Positions 38,640 through 50,771 of a stretch of DNA of 64,000 bases are shown in pieces. The stretch comes from Megalonaias nervosa. Lineage: Eukaryota > Mollusca > Bivalvia > Unionida > Unionidae. Under the pieces are notes generated by a model. That model did not search any database and was not told the origin of the DNA. It saw nothing but the letters and a program-made list of their open reading frames with translations. Position 1 is the first letter of the stretch, and each line of letters begins with the position of its first letter. A program made the translations under genes and the position numbers. The stretch is from positions 32,923 to 96,922 of the forward strand of contig JAECUM010004381.1 of the NCBI GenBank assembly GCA_016617855.1. The letters run 5' to 3'.

Positions 38640-39470
38640 CATTAGCTCATGACCAAATAGGTTTTTTTGCACTCTGAAATCATGAAACTTGGAGATGAGA
38701 TATATCTTCATGATTACCACATTCTCGTTACAAAACTAGGTCACTGCAACCCATATTTCATGTTTCACTTAGTTTTAGTTTGGAGTTTTAACTGTTTATG
38801 CTTGAATTAATAAACTAGAGTAATTTTTGTTACTATTAGTACCATGCATGGACAAAAAGGTCTCTGCCCACTATTGTACTACTTACTATCTTACTATTCG
38901 CTAGCTCATGTTAAGTTTTATAGCTCAGAACCAAACAAGTTCTTCACATGCAATGTACATACTATCCTATATAGAATCATGTCTTAGTGAAGTGATGAGT
39001 CTTGGTGAGTATTACTCCCACATTTCAGTAATGGGTCATTGATGACCCATATTTTACATTCATTGACTTAAATTCTATGTTCCATGTTCATTTCTTGGGC
39101 ATTGTTAATGCTAGAATCATGACATTTATGATTATATGCATCTCTGTTAGTACCATACCTTACATCAAAATAATCTCATCATGACCTATATTTCATCTTT
39201 TACTGGTGTTGATTAAGTTTTTACATTTAGCTCATGACCCCAAAAAATGGAATTTTTGGCATGCTGTATGTTGTTCTTTCTTACCAAGAATCGATGAAAT
39301 TTGGTGATTAGGATGCCTTTTGATAAGTATTACACCCTGATTGCAAACATACGCTTTTGTGACCTATATTTTCATGCTTCTGTGACTTCATTGACATTTG
39401 TTGTTTAAAATTAATTTACTGGGTGCTGTGTATGTTCAAATTATGTAACTTGATAACTGGATGTACAACC
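38640..39470. repeat. Third degenerate tandem family
   Basis: TAGCTCATGACC, AATCATGAAACTTGG, ATTAC..C.CATT and GTCACTG..ACCCATATTTCAT recur near 38640-38770, 38920-39060 and 39225-39400. Confidence 0.55.
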
Positions 39471-41601
39471 AAAGAAGTTACTGTGACATGCGGTAATAAC
39501 ATAAGAATTTGTATTTAATTCTATATAGTTTTTCATGCTCTATACATATATAATACACCCTACCCTACATGGAATGCAGTTGAAATTAGAAATCAGTGGA
39601 AAACTTCCATATTTTTGATTTTGCTCTGTGTGTGTGTGTGTAACACACATACAGAGGCTAACTTTGTTACATGTAAATGATTATAATAATTAGATTAGAG
39701 GACTGCATGCTTTTCATGCAAGGTCTCAACTGTAGTGTCTAATCATAGTAAAGTGGTGCATGAACTTGCTTGTAATACTGGCTGTTAGACCAAGGCTACT
39801 TGTAGCCTGACTTTCACCCATTACAATCAGACTTCAGGGGGTGGTGAATAACAGCCTCAGAAACAGATTTTAAAAACAATGATTGATTTGAAAAAAAGAA
39901 CATGAAAAAAAATCTCTGGGTTTTGTCATCTCATTGTAGTACCCCAACTTTATCATGAAAAGAACGTCCTTTTTATTGTTTGTCTTTTTTGCCGCAGTGT
40001 GTGTGCACACATGTGCATGCATGCATGCTTGTGTGTATGTATGTATGTATGTATGTATGCATGCATGTATGTATGTATGTATTTATGTAGATATTGATGT
40101 TGTTTGACAGCATGTCAGCATATATGGGAACATAGTGCCATTTTAAATTTAAGTTCTAAAAATGTTCAGATAAAAAGCAATGTTAGTTAGAAAAGAGGGT
40201 CATTGTAGATAAAGATTACTTCAGTGTGAATTAATTTTCTGCATGATAATTAATGTTGACAATGTCTACCGGAGACTACTGAAAGCTTCGAAGAGGTCAT
40301 CTGTGGCTGATTGCACTCTCTTGTTTTAATAAGAGAGAATCAGTCCCACATTTTGGTAATACTGTATACAGTTTAACAGTTGTTTACCATCCTTTGATGG
40401 CTACTTGGAGAGAATGTGTCAGTTATGTATGAAATATTGACATCAAATATTTACTCCTACTGTGTGCATTAAGCCTTTGACTGCGGTTGAGTTGGTTGTG
40501 AGAGTTGACTTAACCCCAAATCAAAAGATTCCACTGTGGAGGAAAGTCTAGAAGGATAAATTTGCTCATGATAAAAGATCTGTTATTGACGTACTCATCT
40601 TTGATTGATGTGATATACTGTAGGCATATATTGAAATAGTATGAAGACATAATTTCTGAAATTTCTGCACAAGTAGTGACTTGTATTGACAACTACTGTA
40701 TTTCAGTAGCAGTTTATGATTTATACTGAATTTCTGGGTGACTGTATTCCTGAAACATTTTTAGCAAAAGATACTCCAATCTAGCTGAAACTCAAAAGAT
40801 ACTCCAATCTAGCTGAAACTCAAAAAGTCTGACCCTTAATTAAGTAATGTCATATATTAATTAGAACCAGCTTTGATGATTGATTTAGTTTTTGCATCCA
40901 ATACCAGCATAACAAATTTCAGTGATCAATAGAAGCAGATGTACTTAAAGGATTTCCTATATTTTTTGTCTCCTATGTCTCCTAAGGTTTTTAGATGGCA
41001 TTCATATCGTTATTGTTTTACCTGGTTCTTACCTTTTGCTCCTTTTCTTTGATAGTGACAGTCATCATCAAAATTTTTCCATCCATTCATCATGAGGGCT
41101 GCATTGCACCAATAAAATTAGGTTGCAGTGACCATTTTTTCTTGCTAAAATGATCTGGATAGGTTAATTGTTTTAGCTCATCTGGTATAAATCTTGTGAG
41201 TTTATGCTATGGCCCTGCCTACATTGTAATAACCTGCCATAACACGACATGTCAAGCGAAAAAACAGTTTTTTGCTCTCAAATCCCTGACACGATATTCT
41301 GTAATCTTGGAAAAAAAAAGAAACAGTACAACCACCTCAGTAAATGCCAGTAACATGTAGCATGCATAAACGGTAAACTGTCCTGCATAGAACTCATGTT
41401 AAACTATCCTTGGGGCAGTTTATACAGCAGTTATCTAAAAGGCTATTTAAAGGGAAGGAGGTCAGTTATAAGCAAGCACTATTTCATTTGATGTGCCAAG
41501 TCCTTTGAAGATTTCTACAGGGGACCAATTATGCTAATTTGCTTTGGTCAGGTTCATAAAGTGGAACGAACCAGTTCATTTGAAGTTATCATGTAAATCA
41601 A

Positions 41602-41603
<2 letters not shown>
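39471..41603. other. Non-coding stretch with a (TATG)n run
   Basis: A (TATG)n/(CATG) run lies at 40017-40084. A 28 bp phrase (AAAAGATACTCCAATCTAGC...) is duplicated near 40768-40826. No gene seen. Confidence 0.5.
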
Positions 41604-41678
<75 letters not shown>

Positions 41679-41985
41679 GGATTTTTAATGTAGCTTTAAA
41701 AAATTTTCAGTCATATTGCTACGATGTCTGCAGTGTGACAGTTTATAGTGATAATCTAGCACTGGGGCATCATGCTGCAGACATGTAGCATGATGTCCCA
41801 CCCAGTCGCATTACCCTGACACCAGGCCGACCAGTCCTAACACTAACCTCTTAATGCTGAGCACCAAGCGAGGCAGCTGTTAGTACCATTTTTGTAAGTC
41901 TTTGGTATGACTCGACCGGATATCGAACCCATGACCTCCCACATCCGAGGCAGACGCTCTAACCACTAGGCCACCGGAGCAGTAA
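41604..41985 (-). mobile_element. tRNA-derived SINE, family 2, (AC)n tail
   Basis: The same structure as at 34387, on the - strand: the head has GGCCTAGTGGTTAGAGCG and a box B (GGGTTCGATATC). The tail is about 36 dinucleotides at 41604-41676. The 11 bp TAAATCAAAAG occurs on both sides (41594-41604 and near 42015), a possible target duplication if the AT-rich bases beside the head are part of the insertion. Confidence 0.88.
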
Positions 41986-43788
41986 TCAATAAAATAAAAG
42001 ATAAAATAAAATAATAAATCAAAAGAGATGCTAGATGTGTGTTGAGAACAAAAGTTATTGCATATCATTGCCTTGAATAGATGCTTCCTGATAAGGTCAC
42101 TAACATGATATTCTGCCCATTTTACCTGGACAACGGGCAACCTGGCAGTTTCTCCTGTATGTGATCACCAATATTGGCACACTAAAGCAAGGTCAATTTA
42201 TCAATCACAAATACAGATACTAACAGAAGGCCTGATTTGAGTTCTGTTTATGTATGTAATTTTCATAAAAGTGTCTTGAGATTCATTGAATTTATTTCAG
42301 TTTCCAAACACCATATAAAGTCAACAGTATCTGCCAGCTGACCACAAATATGGCAGCTGACGACGTCATTCGGGAACTATGAGAATGTTTAAGTCATCTG
42401 TGTTAAAGTTTATTGTCAAGTTTGTGAACAGCAGCAACATTTCTGCATATTTAAAGTAGAAAGTATGATGATTTGAGTCAAATGAATAGTGTTCAAGTAT
42501 GATTCATATTTGAAGTGATTTAGGAACCAATAAGCTGTCAGCAAAGCAATTAAAGCCCAGCAGAAATAATTTTCAGAACTACTGGTTGACAGTTCTGTTT
42601 TGTGAAGCACAGCAGAAAGTGGTAGCAATTAATTCTTTGCTCATACTGGAGTGAATGACATCCATCAAATTAGCAGCAGCACCTGTATGTAACATCAGGA
42701 CAAACCAAACATATTCAACACATTGAATGGAAAATTCAGATTAGTTTTCTTTATTATTATTCATTATCTTATTACAAATACAAACTGTTAATTGACCCAT
42801 GCTTTTCAGGTCAATTTTTTTATACATGAAATTGACAATAATAAACACGTGTTTGGTTTTTGCAAGTCAGTTTGTGTTGATAAAGTGTTTAACATCCATA
42901 TTGGACAGACTCCTGGCATTTATTACTGCTGTATTACCTGTAAAGCCCCCAATATTATGCCCCTCCCCCTTCCCCCAATGCAATAGTCAGTCCCAAATAT
43001 AATGTATAGTCATCTTTCTATAGAGACAAGCATATCCTTTGGTCAGACTGCTTCTGATACAGTTTCAACAATGCTAATGTTACAATCGTCAAGAATGAGA
43101 AGGATTGGCTCAGAGAATCCATTATGGAACTGCAAACAACAGTACAATCCAGTCTCTAGTGAATGCAAAGATGAACACTAATAACACATTACCTTCAAAC
43201 CCCCTGCTGAACTATTGAGAGTAACAAAGACTGCATCTAATTAAGCCTATACGTTGCCATTCAGTGGATTTTAAAGACAGAAACTTGAGGCATGATTGTA
43301 TTTGATGTCAGTGTGGTTCTGATTTTATGAGGGTTTGCACATATGCATGTGTGATATCTGACACTGCTTTGACTACCAACTATTTTTGTTTAGTAAGTGT
43401 ATTGAATGCTTTAAAGGATTACAAGTCATTTTTTTCATTCAAATTTGAATTTCCAATCATTTTCTATATGCTTATATGAAAAGATAGCTATCCACACTAC
43501 CCTGTCCCCCCTGGGACCTCATAACATTTCGTCTCTCAAAACCACCCAGCACTGTCTGAGAATATGCATTGTGTGTCATCCTTGTCTGTTGCGAGTTGGT
43601 CAGACCATCAGCATCTGATTTTTACCACTTTAGAAGCCATATTTCCGAGTCAGTTTTGGTAATATTTGAAATGTGGACTTGTATAATCAAAAACTCTGAC
43701 AAATTTGATAAAGAGTGAGATACATTTATATAAATGAGGTGATCTTGCTTCTGTTTGGCTGAATTTATTACAACTCTGGAGGTCATGG
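41986..43788. other. Non-coding stretch
   Basis: Nothing recognised. Confidence 0.4.
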
Positions 43789-43905
43789 AAGGAAGCTGTT
43801 AATACCCTTTTTATAAGTCTATAGTATGACTCGGCCGGGCTTCGAACCAGCGACTTTCCACATTTGAGGTGGATGCTCTTACCACTTAGGCCATTGGAGC
43901 GGTCC
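43789..43905 (-). mobile_element. SINE family 2, head-only fragment
   Basis: On the - strand it reads GGACCGCTCCAATGGCCTAAGTGG, then box B GGTTCGAAGCCC and TATAAAAAGGGTATTAA. It ends about 115 bp in, where other copies continue. Confidence 0.85.
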
Positions 43906-44009
43906 GTTTATGACTGTCATGTTGTCTATTGATTATACACATTCACCAAGATTTGCAAGGTCAAGAATGGTCTCTTGTTGTGATCTGTACAGAAATGTGG
44001 CTAAGTGCT

Positions 44010-44011
<2 letters not shown>

Positions 44012-44049
<38 letters not shown>

Positions 44050-44064
44050 TACACACACACACAC
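44012..44064. repeat. (TA)n then (CA)n microsatellite
   Basis: A (TA)n run to 44046 followed by (AC)n. Confidence 0.95.
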
Positions 44065-44329
44065 AGTCACATCACAGTAGAGATGAAAGTTTTTCCAAAT
44101 GAAATAAATAATATTATTTTACAAATTTTTAATTTAAATAAAGTAATTGGTAAGGCCCTTTACAATAAATTTGGCAGTACCCTATAGTAATCATGTTGCT
44201 CTCAGTCAAACCTGCCAGCTGGCTGCCCAACCATTGGGTAAACAATTTGATCACCATTAGATTATTTTACTGAGAAGAACATTTTTGACAGTGGTATGGA
44301 CATTGTTGATAAATTTCACATTTTCTTTG

Positions 44330-44911
44330 TTATGACTGGATGGTCTTAAGCTGAGTAACAAAACAGTGAAAACAAATAAGTTTTGTAAAATTCAACAAAT
44401 AATTTATTTCCCTAGAATACAAAATAAAAAAATTAACTTACAAAATGCAGAATGAAATTCTAAATAGTCCTAAATGTTCTATCATAAGTCCAAGAGTGTT
44501 GAGTATTCCAAATGAGTTCAGTGGTGTTCTGAACTAAGTCCAGTTTATTGTACTGATCTGCCATTAGCTTGAAATAGTTGATGTGCTAACAGTCTTGATG
44601 TATCACAGTGATATAATCCAAAATGTCTTTAAACAAATTCATACTAATTCCAAAACAACCACTTAATCCTGAAGTTTATTAGCAGCTTGTAAATCCAGTG
44701 AATAATTGAAATAAATAAATCCTATCAACTGAGCACAGCCAATTGACTTCACTAAGGCTGATGTTTAAGATAGGAATAACTAATTCTCAGGTAAACACCC
44801 TAATATAAAACACTAAGACACAATTTCTGAAGCATAATGAGGGTCGAATAATCATTCTAGATTATTTCAAGATGCCAACAAAGTCAGGTCTTTTAGCTAA
44901 CAAATCAGAAA
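44330..44911. repeat. Dispersed repeat, left part of a copy interrupted by the Polinton
   Basis: It aligns by eye with 62772-63250: TTATGACT..GGTCTTAA, AAATTCAACAAATAAT, TCCTAAATGT.CTAT.A.AAGTCCAA and later blocks occur in the same order. The right part of the same copy continues at 59117. Confidence 0.75.
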
Positions 44912-44916
44912 TTAGA
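44912..44916. repeat. Left target-site duplication TTAGA
   Basis: TTAGA directly precedes the left terminal repeat, and the same five bases directly follow the right one at 59112-59116. Confidence 0.8.
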
Positions 44917-45083
44917 AGTAGTAGGGGAAAAAGGAGTTTTTTGGCTCAGAGACCCATTTCTCTAAATGGTTCTGGACCAGGGACCCTACCTCTGATGTCC
45001 AGAAGGACCCCATCCTCTCCAACTTTCTTCAGACCACCCCAACCCTGTCCAGAAGGACCACCATGATGATGTCGATTTTATTT
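44917..45083 (+). repeat. Left terminal inverted repeat
   Basis: 167 bp matching the reverse complement of 58943-59111 with scattered changes and small indels. Shared phrases include CAGAGACCCATTTCTCTAAA, GGTTCTGGACCAGGGACCCT and TGTCCAGAAGGACC. The inner boundary is the shared CGATTTTATTT. Confidence 0.93.
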
Positions 45084-45257
45084 TTGTTAGATTATTTTAT
45101 TTTTGTTAGATTAAATTTTGTTATATATCATCACCAATCAGCGTTTCAACTGTTGATATTAAAAATATTTCATCATTACTGTAATGAAGGCTGAACTTTA
45201 CCACTAACACAACGATGAGACAAATCTTTTATCTGTGGTTTATTAAGAGGATATTTC

Positions 45258-45571
45258 TTAATCAACAAAATACACTTTTGTTCGATCAAGCTCGATGGTA
45301 ATTTTAGTATATTTTTGTTGACTGATTGGATTATGAAAATTATTTAATCCTTTTGACAATTCCTGGCTTAATTTTTCAAGATAATTAAAGTAATCACTGT
45401 CACCTGATCTGATAAGTGAAAGTTTCAGCCTGTTTTGAGAAAATTTCTGTTTCTGCTAAAACATATCCCAGATATTTCATTTTTAATTTTGAGTGTAAAC
45501 TGTTTACTGTCTTTCATTAGATATTTGATCTTGCTGTTGTTGCTGTTCTCAACCTCTATATTTGCAAACAT
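45258..45571 (-). pseudogene. Small Polinton gene of unknown function, one frameshift
   Basis: A - strand frame opens with MFANIEVENSN, runs about 48 codons, then shifts frame near 45428 and continues with LIRSGDSDYFNYLEKLSQEL to a stop after KVYFVD (about 104 codons in all). It lies between the left terminal repeat and the polymerase, in the same direction as the polymerase. It is charged and lysine-rich, with no recognised domain. Confidence 0.5.
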
Positions 45572-45616
45572 TATTTTTTAAGTTCACACAAAATTTCATA
45601 CCCCAGTTGTAATGAT

Positions 45617-48554
45617 TTAGTCATCAAAAATAATGTCAAGTACAAATCTATCATCACAAAGATACCCAAGTGCAAACATATCTATTCTGTTTTCGCAATA
45701 ACGTTTGTGATCAAAATTACTTAATCCACGTTTGATAATAACATCTGTTTCAAGTTTGTGATGATTTGTTTGAATAGCCATTGCTCTTATAAAACTAACG
45801 CCTCCGTCAAGTGTGTACTTATAATCATTAAACTCAATAAATTGTTTAACAAAATTGCGAGGCAAACCTTTTGCTTTTTTTGTTATTTTAATATTGTCCA
45901 GCAACATGGCATACATTTTGCTCTGCAATCCAATAAAGAATTTGATGATGAGAGAGTTCATTTCATCCTTAAACTTAACAATAATCTTTTTATTGTATCA
46001 TCATAAAAAATTTTATCACGAGGATAATCAGAAAGATCAAACAGATGTCGGTTATCATAAATATCTCTATATACATCATTGTCAGTGCAGTCAACTCCAT
46101 CTGTTTCATAAATGAACAAGTCAGCATCAGTAAACAATAATTTACTTGATGGCTACTTTGCTTTAACAAAATTATAATGAAATCATACATTAGCCACTTC
46201 AATAAATCTAACACAGAAACCCCAACATAGATTAGCTTATTAAGTGTAAAATTTATCTTTCATCACTGTATCATGACAAGGTTCTCATAAAAAATTCTCA
46301 TACTAACAAAACCATCATCTGACACAAGTTTATTTTGGCGGTCGACATCATCAACTAGCTCAGTGTTTACTCATTTCCCAATATTTTCCATCGTTTTTCC
46401 AAAGACGGAGTTGTTCATAAGCTTAAAGAAGTTTTTCTCGAAATCACTTTTAGCTATGGCTCTTCTAGAAGTGTTTGAGCTTATATAACCTCTCATCCAT
46501 GGCGACTGATTAAACTTTAACACGCGATTAACTTTTCTTAGAAGAAGACCAGCATCAACCGCCTGTTTTAAAACCTTATAATGCAAAACATAATTTCTCT
46601 TATCAGGTAAATTTGGAAAGAGTTTTTTACCATGTAATTTTGTCTCAGCGATGCTATTGCTTGTTGTTCTTGAGATAATAAACTATAATCAATGATAATT
46701 GATTCAGCACAGAAAGGATACTCATTGTTTAAATTGTGTAGCGAAGTTGGATAATCAAGATCAACTTCAAGAAAATGCAAACATCGTCTGGTATCTTTTT
46801 TTTCTGTTTCTGCTAAAAATTGGTCAGTTGTAATCCAGTGAAATCCACTGAACAGCATTGGTTCTGACATTGCATAACCATACAAATTTATTTGCGTCTA
46901 GATAAATGATGTATTTCGATGGTTTGTTAGGATCGTAATTCAACATGTATTTATTGTTTGCTTCAGAATATTCTTTTGTTATAATGCTAATGCCACCACG
47001 GATACCTTTTTCGATAAAGTTAAACATGTCAACATCTGTTAGTAATTCAAGCTCCACCTTGCTAAACTTTAACAAAGCATTCCATGATAATCCAGGAGCA
47101 GAGTAATACCAACAAGGATCTAATCCATAATTGTTGTGGCTTACTTGACAAAAACTTTCAGACATGTCCGCCAGCAATAATACATCAATTTTCACATACA
47201 AATCATGATAATTGCTGAACGTTTTGCAGTCAAATTCTTTCCAAATATTTTGTGCATAATTATACTCGTCATTGGTTATATTTTCATTTTTTAATTGTGA
47301 ATAAAATTTATCTTGTCAGGTAAAGAAGTTTGATCAAATTTACTCCAATTGTCGAGATACTTGTATGAAAACACTCCTTTTTTTGTTAACAAACTTGCTT
47401 TAGCGCTGAAACAATCTTGTATATTATAAAACACGCTACAACCTTTTACCAGCTCTTCTAACAATGCTGCCATAAACTGGGGGCTGTCAATAAAATGCAA
47501 CTTACCTAAAGTAACTGACATATACTTTTCAGAATTATTAGTTTATTTTTATGATTGACGAACTGTAATAAATTATTATCTTTGGATGGCATTGTTATTC
47601 ATTGTACTTCCGAGCAATACTGTAGATGCTTTTGTAGTCTTTCATTGTCAGAGCAGCTCTGTAAACAACGATAACAGAAGTACTTCTTATTTTTTTGTTT
47701 GCTATACTGTTTACCAACAAGTCTATTGAAGTTTTTAATCCAAACATAATGGTTCTTATAGAACAATAAATTTATTGTCGATTGCGAAGCTTTTTCAGAA
47801 ATATACCTTGGATAAACGTTTTCATGCTCGTCAAGACCAAATAAATTAACTGAAATATTAATTTGTTTTTCAAACTTCGGTATTTGATTTTCCACAACTG
47901 GAAAGTCAATACCAGTGAAATTTAATTTTGTAACGTGACTAAAATATTTGTCAATGTGATCAGCATTTTTTTCTGCCGGAAACATCGCAGAGAGAATAGC
48001 CCACTGGAAGCATTTGTTGTCAAAGTTTTTTACATTAATACAGCATGTTTTGTTTTTGTTATTTTTCTTGGCAGGTCAATATACCCAGTGCTATTAGCAC
48101 CGCTACCACGAAATACATTATATTTCATTGTGTGAAATAAAATTTCATTAATCATCTCAAACTTCCAACCAGAACCTGATTCAGTGAATTCTTCTATCTT
48201 TTTTCCAAATTTCCTGGTGTATTTTATCAGCTAGCAATGAAAGATTAGTTTCAAGCAAAACACGCTTTGATTTTGTGTTAATAAAAGGATCTGCAATTTC
48301 CTTGTCAGTCAACTCTTCTCTCACATGTAATTTAGAAAAAATAATGTGATACTGTACTAAGATTTTCAAACCCTTATGCTTTTCAAGTTCATGTTTTATA
48401 GTTGGTTCTAATAAATGAAAAAGATTTGTAGATGTGAAATTTGCCAGAACAATTTATCAAATCGATATCTGTTATCAAATCCAGCAAAAGCGGTAGCTAT
48501 TTTTGTAGGTTATCCTATAAGGCTCTTTTTCGCTATATCATGTAACTTCTGCAT
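45617..48554 (-). pseudogene. polB: Protein-primed family B DNA polymerase (Polinton pPolB), decayed
   Basis: This would replicate the element from a protein primer. In order on the - strand: an N-terminal block with GSGWKFEMINEILFHTMKYN (about 48180-48115); a zinc-finger-like NHYVWIKNF...KYFCYRCLQS block (about 47740-47640); YYSAPGLSWNALLKFS near 47110; GIRGGISIITKEY near 46990; motif A YLDAN at about 46895-46910; motif B NNSVFGKTMEN (46385-46418); motif C TDAD, with both aspartates (46120-46128); and KKAKGLP near 45870. About 980 codons fit the family. At least seven frameshifts plus stops (for example TAA at 48510) break it; one frameshift falls just after motif A. The start was chosen as the ATG at 48554, about 47 bases after a TATA-like CTATAAATAG. 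Confidence 0.93.
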
Positions 48555-48600
48555 TGTTATATGTTATACTATCAAAATGTCTGAGCGTTCAGCAGGTATT

Positions 48601-48610
48601 CTATTTATAG
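48601..48610 (-). promoter_or_regulatory. TATA-like box upstream of the polymerase
   Basis: It reads CTATAAATAG on the - strand, 47 bases before the presumed polymerase start codon. Spacing and sequence fit an RNA polymerase II core promoter; this is inference. Confidence 0.45.
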
Positions 48611-48700
48611 CGCACTGCACTATACACCTGTCGAAGGGCTAAGCAAAATACGTACAATTAAACAAATAGATTTCTTATAAGTATAATGACATAAAATTTA

Positions 48701-49421
48701 ATGATGATGAACGCAAGCGAACAGGAGTATCATTATGTCCATCCCAAGTACAACTTGTATGTGGGAAATATGTTAGGGTCGGTGATACATGTCAAGTACG
48801 GACAACCATTCAGTAAAGCAACACCAGCTGGTTATAAGATCAGCGTAAAAGGCAATAATGCCAAGTGAGTTGAAATCTTTAGGAAAGATTTTATTTACAT
48901 GTTATTTTGTGATGAAATTCCAGAAGGACAATGTGTATATCATGTTAATGGAGCGATTGCTGATGATAATTTGATCTTTATGAGGTAGATGATGAAGGAA
49001 TTATTCGAAGAAGAAAAACTAAATAAATAATAGGTAGATTACAAAATCAAGGATACTTGTTGGTGACTGTTAGAGGAACACAGATTTTGTTGATTATTAT
49101 AATCACAGGTTTGTGTTTGAAACATTTAATAAACCGATTCAGATGGTTTAGTAATAGACCACATCAATTGTATTAAAACCGACAATTGTCTAGAAAACAG
49201 AACTCGTCACGCCGAAAGAAAATACAAAACGAGGACGAGGTGGCAGTATTAATTTTAGGTGTCCTGCTAACCCTATCATTGTGGTAAATACGGAAACAGA
49301 TGAGGAACTCAAATTTCTTTCAATCTCAGCTGCCGCTAGGTATTTTAAAATACACCCGGCAGCTGTCAAGAAATCTGCTGATGGAATAACAAGTTTGGCA
49401 ACATCACAGTCAACTTTTTGA
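48701..49421 (+). pseudogene. HNH homing-endonuclease relic with NUMOD1-like C-terminal domain
   Basis: The + strand starts with tandem ATG codons and MNASEQEYHYVHPKYNLYVG. It has a stop at 48866, further breaks near 48985-49030, and then an HNH core: NHRFVFETFN (49106-49135) followed after a frame change by VIDHINCIKTDNCLEN (about 49152-49200). A last block from about 49265 reads VVNTETDEELKF and then SISAAARYFKIHPAAVKKSA, the pattern of a NUMOD1 DNA-binding helix-turn-helix. HNH plus NUMOD modules are typical of homing endonucleases of phages, large DNA viruses and group I introns (family knowledge). It runs against the flanking genes and overlaps the end of the unknown gene at 49366. At least four breaks make it inactive. 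Confidence 0.75.
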
Positions 49422-49722
49422 CAAAATAGTCTTTTGGTATGATGATTAAGCTTATTGTAATAGTTTTAGTAAGCTCATCTTGACTAATGCAAGTATGACA
49501 CCACAGCATGATAGCATCCCTATCATACACTACATTAACTCTTTTATCATTAAGTAACTTATTTTTTTCCGAGTTGGTCAATAAAATTTTATTGCTTCCA
49601 CCGCGAACTAAAAATAGGTTAACTGAGATAATTTTTTCACCTGCGAATACTTTTTTTACTGCTTCTTTGAGGGCACTAATGTTATATATCCTGGCATGTT
49701 CGATGTATCTTATTTTGTCCAA
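49366..49722 (-). CDS. Unknown 118-residue Polinton protein
   Basis: An open frame starting MDKIRYIEHARIYNISALKE, with a middle block FLVRGGSNKILLTNSEKNKL. No known fold was recognised. It is intact, but its last 18 codons overlap the + strand HNH relic, so the natural stop may have been lost and the true end could be earlier. Its start lies 34 bases from the divergent start at 49757, suggesting a shared two-way promoter. Confidence 0.5.
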   Translation of the reverse strand: MDKIRYIEHARIYNISALKEAVKKVFAGEKIISVNLFLVRGGSNKILLTNSEKNKLLNDKRVNVVYDRDAIMLWCHTCISQDELTKTITISLIIIPKDYFVKKLTVMLPNLLFHQQIS

Positions 49723-49756
49723 TTTTATATTATTTAAAGCTACATAAAATTATAAT

Positions 49757-49948
49757 ATGAGCCTCCTAGAAAAACTAAAGTACATCTATGATACACCTTT
49801 GGTGACTCACATAACTGCATCAGCAGATATAACACGAAAAATTGATGCTGAAAATGACACAGACATTAGCGACAACGCCAGCAAAGATGATGTTGATGAC
49901 AATGACAAAGCCATCGTCGTTGACGATACTGCTACAGTGAAGTTGTGA
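49757..49948 (+). CDS. Small acidic protein, unknown
   Basis: 63 codons, MSLLEKLKYIYDTPLVTHIT followed by a strongly acidic Asp-rich tail (DTDISDNASKDDVDDNDK). It is divergent from the gene at 49722. The frame may originally have been longer: + strand peptides continue to about 50128 (NYGRPTTGQYNVKYHKEIFE, then VLVDDKAVLEHQNSRLTEKY in another frame). Confidence 0.4.
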   Translation: MSLLEKLKYIYDTPLVTHITASADITRKIDAENDTDISDNASKDDVDDNDKAIVVDDTATVKL

Positions 49949-50497
49949 ACGATGTCATGGGATAAAAAAAATTATGGAAGACCGACAACTGGCCAATATA
50001 ACGTTAAATATCACAAAGAAATTTTTGAAATTTAATTTTACAGTAGATGAAAATCAGTTGTTTTGGTGGATGATAAAGCCGTTCTTGAACATCAAAATTC
50101 CAGACTGACAGAAAAATATAAAATTTGATTTTATCTTTGTTAAGGTATTTAATCTAATGACAATCTCTGATGATCGCCAACAGTATCTAATATCATTATG
50201 TAAGCCTGTAAAATGTAAATCTGTCTTGCACAAGTATGAGGAAATTTATCAAAAATTATTTTGCAATATTAATTTCTTTGGTTGGTATCCAACTATTAAA
50301 TTTATCGCTATACCCACGCCACTTAACAAGGCTTTTATTGCCATGCTTTTTTTATTACTCGTTCGATTACAAAAACATCTTGTTCAGTCTTCTGTAGTTC
50401 CTGTTCATAAAAACTACCAATTACAGGCTCACCTGCAGGATCTTTCAGTGCATATGTTACAGGTATTGTTATTAAAACTTTATCAACGACAAATACT

Positions 50498-50771
50498 TCT
50501 TCACTCCAGGGGCCCAGAGTGGCTGAGTGGTCTAAAGCGCTGACTGTTACGGATCACTGCCATCTCACCTCTGTCTGCGTAAGTTCGAGTCCAGGCTCGG
50601 CTAACGTGGGCACGTGAGAAAGCCTGCCAGTAGCTTCTCGTGGGTCGGTGGTTCTTCCCGGGGTTTTCCAGGGTTCTTCCTCCACCATTAATACTGGCCG
50701 CCATGTATAGCCTATCTTGTGCTGAAAAATGGCGTTAAACCCTATAACAACAACAACAATCTTCACTCCAG
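50498..50771. repeat. 12 bp target duplication around the SINE
   Basis: TCTTCACTCCAG occurs at 50498-50509 and again at 50760-50771, exactly bracketing the SINE. Confidence 0.97.
50510..50759 (+). mobile_element. tRNA-derived SINE, family 1, inserted in the integrase gene
   Basis: Full length and the best preserved copy. Box A is TGGCTGAGTGGTCTAAAGCG, box B is AGTTCGAGTCC, the body ends in CTATCTTGTGCTGAAAAATG and GGCGTTAAACC, and the tail is (CAA)n. It is antisense to the integrase gene. The head resembles Ser/Leu-type tRNAs, with extra sequence between the boxes (inference). Confidence 0.97.

Noticed and set aside
50157..50543. 128-codon + strand frame
   Set aside because: Antisense to the chromodomain end of the integrase and runs into the SINE.
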